Part shown: one piece after another, positions 13,872 through 20,524 of the stretch | Position numbering within the stretch: position 1 is the stretch's first letter | How the letters are laid out: every line of letters begins with the position of its first letter | Origin: Proteobacteria bacterium ST_bin16 | GTDB taxonomy: Bacteria; Pseudomonadota; Gammaproteobacteria; Burkholderiales; Nitrosomonadaceae | Reading direction: 5' to 3' | Length of the DNA stretch: 20,524 bases | Assembly: GCA_002083595.1 (NCBI GenBank) | Contig: MSXT01000016.1 | Location: forward strand, 1 to 20,524 | Position numbers and translations under genes: made by a program | Notes under the pieces: generated by a model | The model's input: only the letters and a program-made list of their open reading frames with translations | The model's database searches: none | What the model was told of the DNA's origin: nothing

Positions 13872-15092
13872 ATGATGGCCGCGTACGCGTCTTCTGCATC
13901 GAAAAAACGTGTGGTGCTGGGTGTAACCGGTGGTGTAGCCGCTTACAAAGCGGCGGAATTGGCCCGGCTGCTAACGCAGGGTGGGATTGATGTGCAAACG
14001 GTGATGACGCAAGCTGCTTGCCGTTTTGTCGGTCCCGTCACTTTCCAGTCTTTAACCGGCAATCCTGTCTATACCGATCTATGGGATGCCAATGCTCTGC
14101 ATAACATGGCGCATATCAACCTGTCTCGCGATGCGGATATGATTTTGATAGCACCGGCCAGTGCGGATTTTATCGCCAAACTGGCTCATGGTATGGCCGA
14201 TGACTTGCTAACGACACTGTGTCTGGCGCGAGATTGTCCGTTGATGATAGCGCCCGCAATGAACCGGCAAATGTGGGAGAATCCGGCGACCCAGCGCAAT
14301 TTATCCCTGCTGCGGCAAGATGGTATAAAAATAGTTGGTCCAGCCAGTGGTGCGCAAGCTTGTGGTGAAATAGGGATGGGCCGCATGCTGGAAGCCGATG
14401 AGCTGGCCGAAGCAGTCCAAATAGTTTTTCGAACCACTCGGTTGTTGCAGGGCAAAAAAGTTTTACTGACCGCAGGTCCTACATTTGAAGCGATCGATGC
14501 GGTGCGAGGCATATCCAATAGAAGTTCCGGAAAGATGGGCTACGCTATTGCACAAGCGGCAGCCGAAGCCGGTGCAAGCGTTACGCTGATTTCCGGACCG
14601 GTTTGTTTGGCGCCGCCCGCCATCGGTAAATTTATTCCGGTGATCAGCGCAGAAGATATGATGCGTGCCGTGCAAGCGGAAATTGCGCAAGCCGATATTT
14701 TTATCAGTGTTGCCGCTGTTGCGGATTATCGTCCAGCCCAATTCAGTCAGCAAAAAATCAAGAAGTCTGCCAGTAAATTAGCGCTCGAATTAGTTCCTAA
14801 TCCGGATATTCTGAAGATCGTATCAAGCTTACCTAAACCGCCTTTCTGCGTTGGTTTTGCCGCGGAAACAGAGAATCTTGAAAAAAATGCGGTAATAAAA
14901 CGGCGTAAAAAGAATGTGCCGCTAGTGGTCGCGAATTTAGCGCAGGATGTGATCGGTTCCGATGAAAGCGAATTGATTTTATTGGATGATGCTGGCAAGC
15001 ACGTTCTTCCCAAAGCATCTAAAATAGAGCAAGCACGGCGTTTGATCAAACATATCCACCTGCTGTACAACCCACTGAATAAAAAAGAATGA
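13872..15092 (+). CDS. coaBC: Bifunctional phosphopantothenoylcysteine decarboxylase / phosphopantothenate-cysteine ligase
   Basis: Catalyses two central steps of coenzyme A synthesis: joining cysteine to 4'-phosphopantothenate (CoaB) and decarboxylating the product to 4'-phosphopantetheine (CoaC, FMN-dependent). The N-terminal CoaC domain shows G-V-T-G-G-V-A-A-Y-K, the active-site His region H-I-N-L-S, P-A-M-N-R-Q-M-W and A-C-G-E-I-G-M-G-R-M with the substrate-binding Cys. The C-terminal CoaB domain starts with L-L-T-A-G-P-T-F-E and has I-S-N-R-S-S-G-K-M-G, L-V-P-N-P-D-I and G-F-A-A-E-T. A TTG at 13866 is in frame, but ATG 13872 (or 13875) is more likely. About 406 residues is a normal length. 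The dut start overlaps its stop by 4 bases. Confidence 0.97.
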   Translation: MMAAYASSASKKRVVLGVTGGVAAYKAAELARLLTQGGIDVQTVMTQAACRFVGPVTFQSLTGNPVYTDLWDANALHNMAHINLSRDADMILIAPASADFIAKLAHGMADDLLTTLCLARDCPLMIAPAMNRQMWENPATQRNLSLLRQDGIKIVGPASGAQACGEIGMGRMLEADELAEAVQIVFRTTRLLQGKKVLLTAGPTFEAIDAVRGISNRSSGKMGYAIAQAAAEAGASVTLISGPVCLAPPAIGKFIPVISAEDMMRAVQAEIAQADIFISVAAVADYRPAQFSQQKIKKSASKLALELVPNPDILKIVSSLPKPPFCVGFAAETENLEKNAVIKRRKKNVPLVVANLAQDVIGSDESELILLDDAGKHVLPKASKIEQARRLIKHIHLLYNPLNKKE

Positions 15093-15538
15093 AAAAAATC
15101 GATATTAAAATTCTGGACGCGCGTTTGCATGAACAGCTTCCAGCTTATGCCACACCAGGTTCAGCTGGATTGGATTTGCGCGCCTGCATTGAGCAACCGA
15201 TGACGATTAATCCGGGGGAAACCAGCTTGATTCCAACCGGTATCGCGATTCATTTGGCCGATACCGGGTTGGCGGCGTTGGTACTGCCGCGCTCAGGGCT
15301 TGGTCATAAACATGGCATCGTCTTGGGAAATCTGGTTGGACTGATTGATTCGGATTATCAAGGACAAATTCTGGTCTCCTGTTGGAACCGGGGGCAGACG
15401 TTATTCCAGCTGAATCCGCTGGAACGCATCGCGCAGCTAGTGATCGTTCCCGTGATTCAGGTTGAATTCAACCAGGTGGACAGTTTCGATCAAAGTCACC
15501 GGGGTGAAGATGGGTTTGGCAGCACCGGCAAGCATTGA
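15089..15538 (+). CDS. dut: Deoxyuridine 5'-triphosphate nucleotidohydrolase (dUTPase)
   Basis: A 149-residue trimeric-type dUTPase that hydrolyses dUTP to dUMP and pyrophosphate, supplying dTMP precursor and keeping uracil out of DNA. The motifs appear in order: G-S-A-G-L-D-L-R-A (motif I), P-R-S-G-L-G-H-K-H-G (motif II), G-N-L-V-G-L-I-D-S-D-Y-Q-G (motif III with the catalytic Asp region), E-R-I-A-Q-L-V (motif IV) and R-G-E-D-G-F-G-S-T-G (motif V). The start overlaps coaBC as ATGA, and the stop overlaps the next gene's ATG by one base, so the three genes are one translationally coupled unit. The coaBC-dut arrangement is common in proteobacteria. Confidence 0.97.
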   Translation: MKKIDIKILDARLHEQLPAYATPGSAGLDLRACIEQPMTINPGETSLIPTGIAIHLADTGLAALVLPRSGLGHKHGIVLGNLVGLIDSDYQGQILVSCWNRGQTLFQLNPLERIAQLVIVPVIQVEFNQVDSFDQSHRGEDGFGSTGKH

Positions 15539-15978
15539 TGCGCTGGTTTGCAATACAGCTGGTTGTTTTGGGATTGCTGCCTGCCGGTGCTTATTCCTCT
15601 GAAGCCAACGTTATTCCATTGACAATATCCGGCTATGAAATTGCCGCGGAAGTGGCGCATACCCAGCTATCACGCTCGCAGGGGCTGATGTACCGGGAAT
15701 CGCTGGAAGAGAATACCGGCATGCTGTTTGTTTTTCCGGGCAGCGGCTATTACAACATGTGGATGAAAAATACTTATATTCCGTTGAGTGTCGCTTTTAT
15801 CGATGTGCGCGGCGTCATTCTGAATATTGCCGAGATGCAGCCGGAGACGTTGACGTCGCACGATGCGGCGGGAATGGCGAAATATGCGCTGGAAATGAAC
15901 AAGGGATGGTTTGCGGCAAGAAAGATAACGGCAGGCACCCAAGTCACCGGGTTGGAACGGGCACCTGCCGCTGATTAA
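15538..15978 (+). CDS. Exported DUF192 protein
   Basis: A 146-residue protein with an N-terminal signal peptide (hydrophobic 3-18, cleavage near A-Y-S-S-E-A) and a DUF192 domain: S-R-S-Q-G-L-M-Y-R, G-M-L-F-V-F-P, M-W-M-K-N-T-Y-I-P-L-S-V-A-F and a terminal beta-rich part with A-L-E-M-N-K-G-W. It is probably periplasmic. DUF192 is widespread, forms a small beta-barrel and has no agreed enzymatic function. ATG 15538 overlaps the dut stop (TGATG), supporting coupling. It is convergent with ffh, with only four bases between the two stops and no clear terminator. Confidence 0.88.
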   Translation: MRWFAIQLVVLGLLPAGAYSSEANVIPLTISGYEIAAEVAHTQLSRSQGLMYRESLEENTGMLFVFPGSGYYNMWMKNTYIPLSVAFIDVRGVILNIAEMQPETLTSHDAAGMAKYALEMNKGWFAARKITAGTQVTGLERAPAAD

Positions 15979-15982
15979 TAAG

Positions 15983-17332
15983 TTAATGCATGCGTGGCAT
16001 CATACCTTTGAGTCCGCGCATCATTTTAGAGATCCCGCCCTTATTCATCATCTTCATCATTTTCTGGGCTTGCTCGAATTGCGCCAGCAGGCGGTTGACT
16101 TCCTGCACGGTAACTCCAGCCCCCGCTGCGATGCGGCGCTTGCGCGAAGCTTTGAGAATTTCCGGTTTTTTGCGTTCCTGCTGAGTCATGGAATTGATAA
16201 TGCCCACTGTGCGGTGAATTATTTTGTCATCCACTTTAACGTTTTGCGCGGCCTGGCTGAATTGTGCCGGCAGTTTGTCCATCAGCGCGCTCATGCCGCC
16301 CATCTTGTGCATTTGCTGAAATTGCGCTTTGAAATCATTCAAGTCAAACGACTTGCCTGATTTCATTTTTTTCATCAGTTTTTCAGCTTCTTCCTGATCG
16401 GCATTGCGCTGTGCTTCTTCAATCAGTCCTAGCACGTCACCCATGCCCAGAATACGCGATGCCATCCGGTCCGGATGGAAGATTTCGAGTCCGGTTAATT
16501 TTTCCGCGACACCGGCGAATTTAATCGGTTTGCCCGTGATGTGCTTGACCGATAAGGCCGCACCGCCACGCGCATCACCATCGAGCTTGGTGAGAATGAC
16601 ACCTGTCAGCGGCAACGCATCGGAAAATGCCTTGGCGGTATTGACAGCATCCTGCCCCTGCATCGCATCCACGACGAATAGGGTTTCGATCGGTTTCAGC
16701 AATGCTTCCAGCTCGCTGATTTCCTGCATCATGGCTTCGTCGATACCTAACCGGCCGGCCGTATCGACGATCATGACTTCATGGTGATGCTTGCGCGCAA
16801 AATCCAATGCGGCTGCACCGATTTCACCGGGTTTCTGCCCATCTTTGACAGGGAAAAAGTCGGCGCCAGTTTGTTGAGCCAGCAATTCCAGCTGGTGAAT
16901 CGCGGCTGGACGATAGATGTCACAAGATACTAACAGCACTTTCTTTTTCTTGTGTTCCATTAACCACTTGGCTAGCTTGCCGCTGCTCGTGGTTTTACCG
17001 GCGCCTTGCAATCCCGCCATGAGAATGACCGCAGGCGGCACGGTTGAGAGGTTAATCTCGGCTTTATCGCCACCCATAATGGCCATCAACTCCTGATAGA
17101 CCACGCCAACCAAGGCCTGCCCGGGAGTAAGGCTATTCAATACTTCTTGACCGACAGCCTTTTCTTTAACGCGGGCAATGAAATCCTTGACAACCGGTAA
17201 AGCGACATCGGCTTCCAGCAGCGCCAGACGAATTTCACGCAAAGCATCCTGAATGTTGCTTTCGGTAAGCCTGGCTTCGCCGCGTATTGTTTTAATGACG
17301 CCGCTGAGCCGGCTTGTCAGGTTGTCAAACAT
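15983..17332 (-). CDS. ffh: Signal recognition particle protein Ffh
   Basis: The SRP54-type GTPase that binds 4.5S RNA and signal sequences of nascent membrane proteins and docks with FtsY. The 449 residues show the N domain (about 1-90), the G domain with P-loop G-L-Q-G-A-G-K-T-T at 107-115, D-T-A-G-R-L, T-K-L-D-G-D-A-R-G-G and the Met-rich M domain (about 325-449) with M-K-K-M-K, M-M-K-M-M and a C-terminal M-M-R-G-L-K-G-M-M-P-R-M-H. Length and order are normal. GAGGT sits upstream of the ATG. It is divergent from the CcsA-like gene, an arrangement common in proteobacteria. Confidence 0.98.
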   Translation of the reverse strand: MFDNLTSRLSGVIKTIRGEARLTESNIQDALREIRLALLEADVALPVVKDFIARVKEKAVGQEVLNSLTPGQALVGVVYQELMAIMGGDKAEINLSTVPPAVILMAGLQGAGKTTSSGKLAKWLMEHKKKKVLLVSCDIYRPAAIHQLELLAQQTGADFFPVKDGQKPGEIGAAALDFARKHHHEVMIVDTAGRLGIDEAMMQEISELEALLKPIETLFVVDAMQGQDAVNTAKAFSDALPLTGVILTKLDGDARGGAALSVKHITGKPIKFAGVAEKLTGLEIFHPDRMASRILGMGDVLGLIEEAQRNADQEEAEKLMKKMKSGKSFDLNDFKAQFQQMHKMGGMSALMDKLPAQFSQAAQNVKVDDKIIHRTVGIINSMTQQERKKPEILKASRKRRIAAGAGVTVQEVNRLLAQFEQAQKMMKMMNKGGISKMMRGLKGMMPRMH

Positions 17333-17384
17333 ACTGTAGACCTCATAAAATAAGATGAATTTAAAACAATGGGCGTGTCCGGGA

Positions 17385-17420
17385 TTAACAAATTCCGCGC
17401 GAGTGCTTTGAATTTGTTAA
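17385..17420. repeat. Perfect 11-bp inverted repeat in the ffh/ccsA-like divergent region
   Basis: TTAACAAATTC (17385-17395) and GAATTTGTTAA (17410-17420) are exact reverse complements separated by 14 bases. The AT-rich arms without a T-tract argue against a terminator; an operator or a cruciform-like site controlling divergent transcription is possible (inference). Confidence 0.6.
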
Positions 17421-17463
17421 CGTGCCATGTAGACTTAACAGTTATTTCTGCCTTTTAAAACTG

Positions 17464-18315
17464 ATGCCCTCAATGACCAGCATTTTAACTTATCCCGCAG
17501 CTTTTTTGCTTTATATACTGATTGGTTGGTATTTCTGGCGCAATACCTGGGGTCAACCTTCAGTGCCCGCAAATGATCGCAACCCTGTATCGATCACAGG
17601 AATGCATTATGCCATGCTTATTCCTTTGTCATTGCACGCCATCACACTTTATCAATCGATGTTTGCCGGTGCAGGATTGAGTTTCGGGTTAAGCAATGCG
17701 ATTTCAGTAATTGTCTGGTTGACTGCCTTCATTTACTGGTTCTCGGGGTTTTTTCAACGGTTGCAAGGGTTGCAAACACTGGTTGCGCCTGTTGCGGCAG
17801 CTTCCGCTGTTGCGGTTTTATTACCACTGTTTTTCCCATCGCTGCGGACACTCGAGAATACCGAATTGCCAGCATTTAAAGCGCATTTGCTGGTTGCCAT
17901 GATGGCTTACAGCTTATTGACCATCGCCGCATTGCATGCCTTGCTGATGACCGTGGTGGAGCGCCAATTGCATCATCCGGCCGCCCGTTCGGTGCTGACG
18001 AACCTACCGCCATTGCTGGCGATGGAAAAATTGTTGTTTCACATTATTTGGGTTGGTTTTATTTTATTAACGCTGACGCTTTTAAGCGGTGTGGTATTTT
18101 CAAAAGAAGTGTTTGGTCAGCCTTTGACTTTTTCACACAAGACATTGTTCGGTTTTATTTCTTGGGGCGTGTTCGCTGCTCTGCTTGCCGGAAGGCAATT
18201 TTACGGTTGGCGGGGGCGAATTGCAATTCGCTGGACGCTGGCGGGATTTGTCACCTTATTACTGGCCTATATTGGCAGCAAGTTCGTGCTGGAGATTATC
18301 CTGAGCCGTTATTAG
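17464..18315 (+). CDS. CcsA/YpjD-like membrane protein, cytochrome c assembly family
   Basis: A 283-residue integral-membrane protein with about eight hydrophobic segments, matching the CcsA/CcmC-related domain family often called YpjD and found beside ffh. Family features: F-K-A-H-L-L-V-A-M-M-A-Y with its conserved His in the middle and S-H-K-T-L-F-G-F-I-S-W-G with a second conserved His near the C-terminus, both candidates for haem ligands. True CcsA exports haem for cytochrome c maturation; the role of this short version is less clear, so I give no symbol. The frame opens at GTG 17422, but the extra residues (cysteines, basic) overlap the upstream repeat region; ATG 17464 or 17473 begins just before the first membrane segment. 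No clear Shine-Dalgarno sequence decides between them. Confidence 0.85.
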   Translation: MPSMTSILTYPAAFLLYILIGWYFWRNTWGQPSVPANDRNPVSITGMHYAMLIPLSLHAITLYQSMFAGAGLSFGLSNAISVIVWLTAFIYWFSGFFQRLQGLQTLVAPVAAASAVAVLLPLFFPSLRTLENTELPAFKAHLLVAMMAYSLLTIAALHALLMTVVERQLHHPAARSVLTNLPPLLAMEKLLFHIIWVGFILLTLTLLSGVVFSKEVFGQPLTFSHKTLFGFISWGVFAALLAGRQFYGWRGRIAIRWTLAGFVTLLLAYIGSKFVLEIILSRY

Positions 18316-18377
18316 CAGGATTGACACACGGCGGCGTGGATTGCCGCGGATAGATTTATTGCTGCTGTGTAAACAAT

Positions 18378-18403
18378 ATCAGCCTTTCGTGCGGCTGATT
18401 TTT
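18378..18403 (+). terminator. Intrinsic terminator of the CcsA-like transcript, inside the 3' end of spoT
   Basis: ATCAGCC (18378-18384) pairs with GGCTGAT (18393-18399) around an 8-base loop, followed by TTTTT on the plus strand. It lies about 60 bases after the CcsA-like stop and overlaps the stop and last codons of the oppositely oriented spoT gene. Confidence 0.62.
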
Positions 18404-20484
18404 GCAACTTCCCGCAGGTGTCTCAGACTACGCATAACCCGGGCGAGGTGATGCCTGTTGTTGACTTGCAGAATAAAGCGCATGTGCATGAAGTCGTCTT
18501 CGCTTTCCATGGCGATATCGTCAATATTGGATTCGGCTTTGGCAATTTCAGCCGCTACCCGTGCCAGTACGCCTTGTTTATTCGCTGTTGTGACCTTGAT
18601 GGCGGCTTCAAAAGTCCGAGTGATGTCTTTACCCCAGGTTACATCCAAATAATTTTCCGGATTCTTCTGATTGCTCGTGACATTACCGCAATCGTGCGTG
18701 TGGATGATCAATCCGGAATCCTTTTTGATCACGCCGAGAATGGCGTCTCCGGGAATAGGGCGGCAACATTTGGCGAACTGAACGGTAATTCCTTCGGTTC
18801 CCAATATCGTGATCGGACCTGCTTTCTGAGCAGGTGAGATGGACTCCGCGGGAGAAGCCAAGCGTTTCGCCACGACAGCCGGGAGCTGTTTGCCCAGCGC
18901 CATTTCGGCCAGCAATTCCTCTTTCGATTTGACGCCACTGTCGCGTACTAATTTTTCCCACTGCGCTTCGGTGATCGTATCCGGATTCATGTTAAAGGAT
19001 AGCAGTGCTTGGTTTAGCATGCGTTCGCCCAATTTGACCGACTCATCGTATTGAATGGTTTTGAGGAAATGACGAATATGCGAGCGCGCCCTGCCGGTTG
19101 CGACATAACTGAGCCAAGCAGGATTGGGGTTGGCATATGGGGCGGTGACGATTTCAACCCGATCGCCGCTTTTCAGTTTGGTGCGCAATGGCGCATTTTC
19201 ACTGTTAATTTTTACCGCAACACAGCAATTGCCCACATCGGAATGCACGGCGTAAGCAAAATCGACAGCAGTCGAACCTCGTGGCAGGGAAAGAATTTTT
19301 CCTTGCGGCGTGAAAACGAAAACATCGCCTGGGAATAAATCAATTTTGAGATGTTCCAGGAATTCCATGGAGTCTGTTGAATCGCTGAGCGTTTCCAGCA
19401 GGCTTTGCAACCATTGGCTGGTTTTTAAGCGCAAATCATTAAAATCGCCATCCGAGCTTTTGTAGAGCCAATGCGAAGCGACGCCGTTTTCGGCGATCCG
19501 GTGCATACTGGCGGTGCGGATTTGAATTTCAATCGGTATGCCGAACGGGCCCAATAATGTGCTGTGCAGCGATTGATAGCCATTGGTTTTGGGGATGGCA
19601 ATATAGTCCTTGAACTTGCCGGGAATGGGCTTGTATAAGCTGTGCAGCATCCCTAGTGCGACATAACAGGACGGAATGTCTTTTACAATCACACGGAATC
19701 CGTATATATCCAGCACTTCGGAAAATGATAAATGTTTCTCTACCATCTTCATATAAATACTGAACAAATGCTTTTCCCGCCCGGTCACGTCAGCATCGAG
19801 TCCTGCTTCTTTTAATTTCAGATTGATGGCATCGAGAATCTTGCTCACAACTTCACGCCGGTTGCCTCGCGCGGCCTTAGTGGCTTTTTGCAAAACACGG
19901 TAACGCAATGGGTAAGAATAACGGAAACCCAATTCTTGCAGTTCCTGGTAAATATTATTGAGTCCCAGCCGATGCGCGATTGGGGCATAAATTTCCAGGG
20001 TTTCGCGGGCAATGCGGCGTTGTTTTGCCGGTAGCATGACGTCGAGCGTTTGCATATTATGCAATCGATCCGCCAGCTTGATGAGTATGACCCGCACATC
20101 GCGCGCCATGGCCAGCAGCATCTTACGGAAATTCTCGGCTTGCGCTTCTTCTTGCGTCTGGAATTCGATTTTGGTCAGTTTGGAAACACCGTCGACCAAT
20201 TCTGCTACGGGTTCACCAAATCTTTCGCTGATTTCGGCTTTGGAGATATTGGTGTCTTCGACCACATCATGCAATAAGGCGGCAGTCAGCGTAGGGGCGT
20301 CAAGATGGAGCTTGCTCAGGATTCTCGCGACCGCAACCGGGTGGGAGATGTAGGGCTCTCCGGATTTGCGGAATTGACCGGAATGCGCCCCTCGGCCAAA
20401 AGAATAGGCATTTTTAAGTTGAGCAATATCCTCCGGCTTGAGATATTGCGATGTTTCTGTGAATAGCTGTTCTGTTTCTGGCAT
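18379..20484 (-). CDS. spoT: Bifunctional (p)ppGpp synthetase/hydrolase, SpoT/Rel type
   Basis: A 701-residue alarmone enzyme, essentially the length of E. coli SpoT, that makes and degrades (p)ppGpp in response to nutrient stress. Domain order: an HD hydrolase domain with S-G-E-P-Y-I-S-H-P-V-A-V-A (41-53) and intact H-D-V-V-E-D-T (72-78); a synthetase domain (about 235-345) with G-R-E-K-H-L-F-S-I-Y, K-F-K-D-Y-I-A-I-P-K and N-G-Y-Q-S-L-H; a TGS domain (about 385-450) with L-P-R-G-S-T-A-V-D-F-A-Y; a conserved C-C-R-P-I-P-G-D region; and a C-terminal ACT domain. The intact HD motif argues for hydrolase activity, unlike RelA. The ATG is 40 bases from the window edge, so upstream partners (often rpoZ) are not visible. 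Confidence 0.96.
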   Translation of the reverse strand: MPETEQLFTETSQYLKPEDIAQLKNAYSFGRGAHSGQFRKSGEPYISHPVAVARILSKLHLDAPTLTAALLHDVVEDTNISKAEISERFGEPVAELVDGVSKLTKIEFQTQEEAQAENFRKMLLAMARDVRVILIKLADRLHNMQTLDVMLPAKQRRIARETLEIYAPIAHRLGLNNIYQELQELGFRYSYPLRYRVLQKATKAARGNRREVVSKILDAINLKLKEAGLDADVTGREKHLFSIYMKMVEKHLSFSEVLDIYGFRVIVKDIPSCYVALGMLHSLYKPIPGKFKDYIAIPKTNGYQSLHSTLLGPFGIPIEIQIRTASMHRIAENGVASHWLYKSSDGDFNDLRLKTSQWLQSLLETLSDSTDSMEFLEHLKIDLFPGDVFVFTPQGKILSLPRGSTAVDFAYAVHSDVGNCCVAVKINSENAPLRTKLKSGDRVEIVTAPYANPNPAWLSYVATGRARSHIRHFLKTIQYDESVKLGERMLNQALLSFNMNPDTITEAQWEKLVRDSGVKSKEELLAEMALGKQLPAVVAKRLASPAESISPAQKAGPITILGTEGITVQFAKCCRPIPGDAILGVIKKDSGLIIHTHDCGNVTSNQKNPENYLDVTWGKDITRTFEAAIKVTTANKQGVLARVAAEIAKAESNIDDIAMESEDDFMHMRFILQVNNRHHLARVMRSLRHLREVAKISRTKG

Positions 20485-20524
20485 AGCGTTTTATAAATCC
20501 CATGGCTCTAGACTATCAGAGGTT

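Noticed and set aside
15986..16360. 124-codon plus-strand frame opposite ffh
   Set aside because: Its His-rich composition is the complement of the Met-rich M domain of Ffh; not a gene.
1..20524. Mobile elements, CRISPR arrays, tRNA or rRNA genes
   Set aside because: No transposase genes, regularly spaced repeats, cloverleaf-like sequences or rRNA segments were seen on either strand; gene order and composition look chromosomal throughout.

Overview
The window looks like chromosomal DNA of a betaproteobacterium, most likely a Nitrosomonas-type ammonia oxidiser. This rests on overall protein character and gene content (SpoT, Ffh, CcsA/YpjD-like protein, CoaBC-Dut, RadC-L28-L33, DesA-type desaturase). 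No ammonia-oxidation gene is present to prove it, so the genus is an inference. No tRNA, rRNA, insertion sequence, CRISPR array or phage gene was seen. Coding density is high and the sequence appears intact.

Region 1 (1-5022) is a forward cluster of exported proteins: a small unknown secreted protein, a TlpA-like periplasmic thioredoxin, a small DUF4266 lipoprotein, a 903-residue outer-membrane protein and an ApbE-family FAD:protein FMN transferase. The large protein appears to fuse a DUF3570 beta-barrel to a second, Met/His-rich barrel. Its DUF3570 half carries D-T-W-S-G-A-T, which fits the consensus for covalent FMN attachment by ApbE. The cluster may therefore make a flavinylated outer-membrane redox protein, with the thioredoxin serving the protein's only two cysteines (a CX4C pair) and the lipoprotein as an accessory. 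The ApbE is odd: it has no signal peptide and carries Gly where the usual Mg-binding Asp is expected.

Region 2 (5116-6404) holds a secreted class-3 lipase followed by a probable terminator. Region 3 (6582-9689) is a tight four-gene operon: the three AmmeMemoRadiSam genes (MEMO1-like, AMMECR1-like, radical SAM) plus an alpha/beta hydrolase whose start overlaps the radical SAM stop. The role of the three-gene set in bacteria is not settled to my knowledge.

Region 4 (9906-12490) holds sixA, rluE, a structured roughly 300-base leader and a DesA-type desaturase, closed by a perfect 18-bp bidirectional terminator. Region 5 (12506-13665, minus strand) has radC, then rpmB and rpmG with a promoter inside the end of radC. 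Region 6 (13872-15978) is a coupled coaBC-dut-DUF192 operon. Region 7 (15983-20484) has ffh (minus), a divergent CcsA/YpjD-like gene (plus) and spoT (minus); a terminator for the CcsA-like transcript lies over the last codons of spoT.

The most promising under-described biology is the thioredoxin/DUF4266/DUF3570-fusion/ApbE cluster and the AmmeMemoRadiSam-plus-hydrolase operon.
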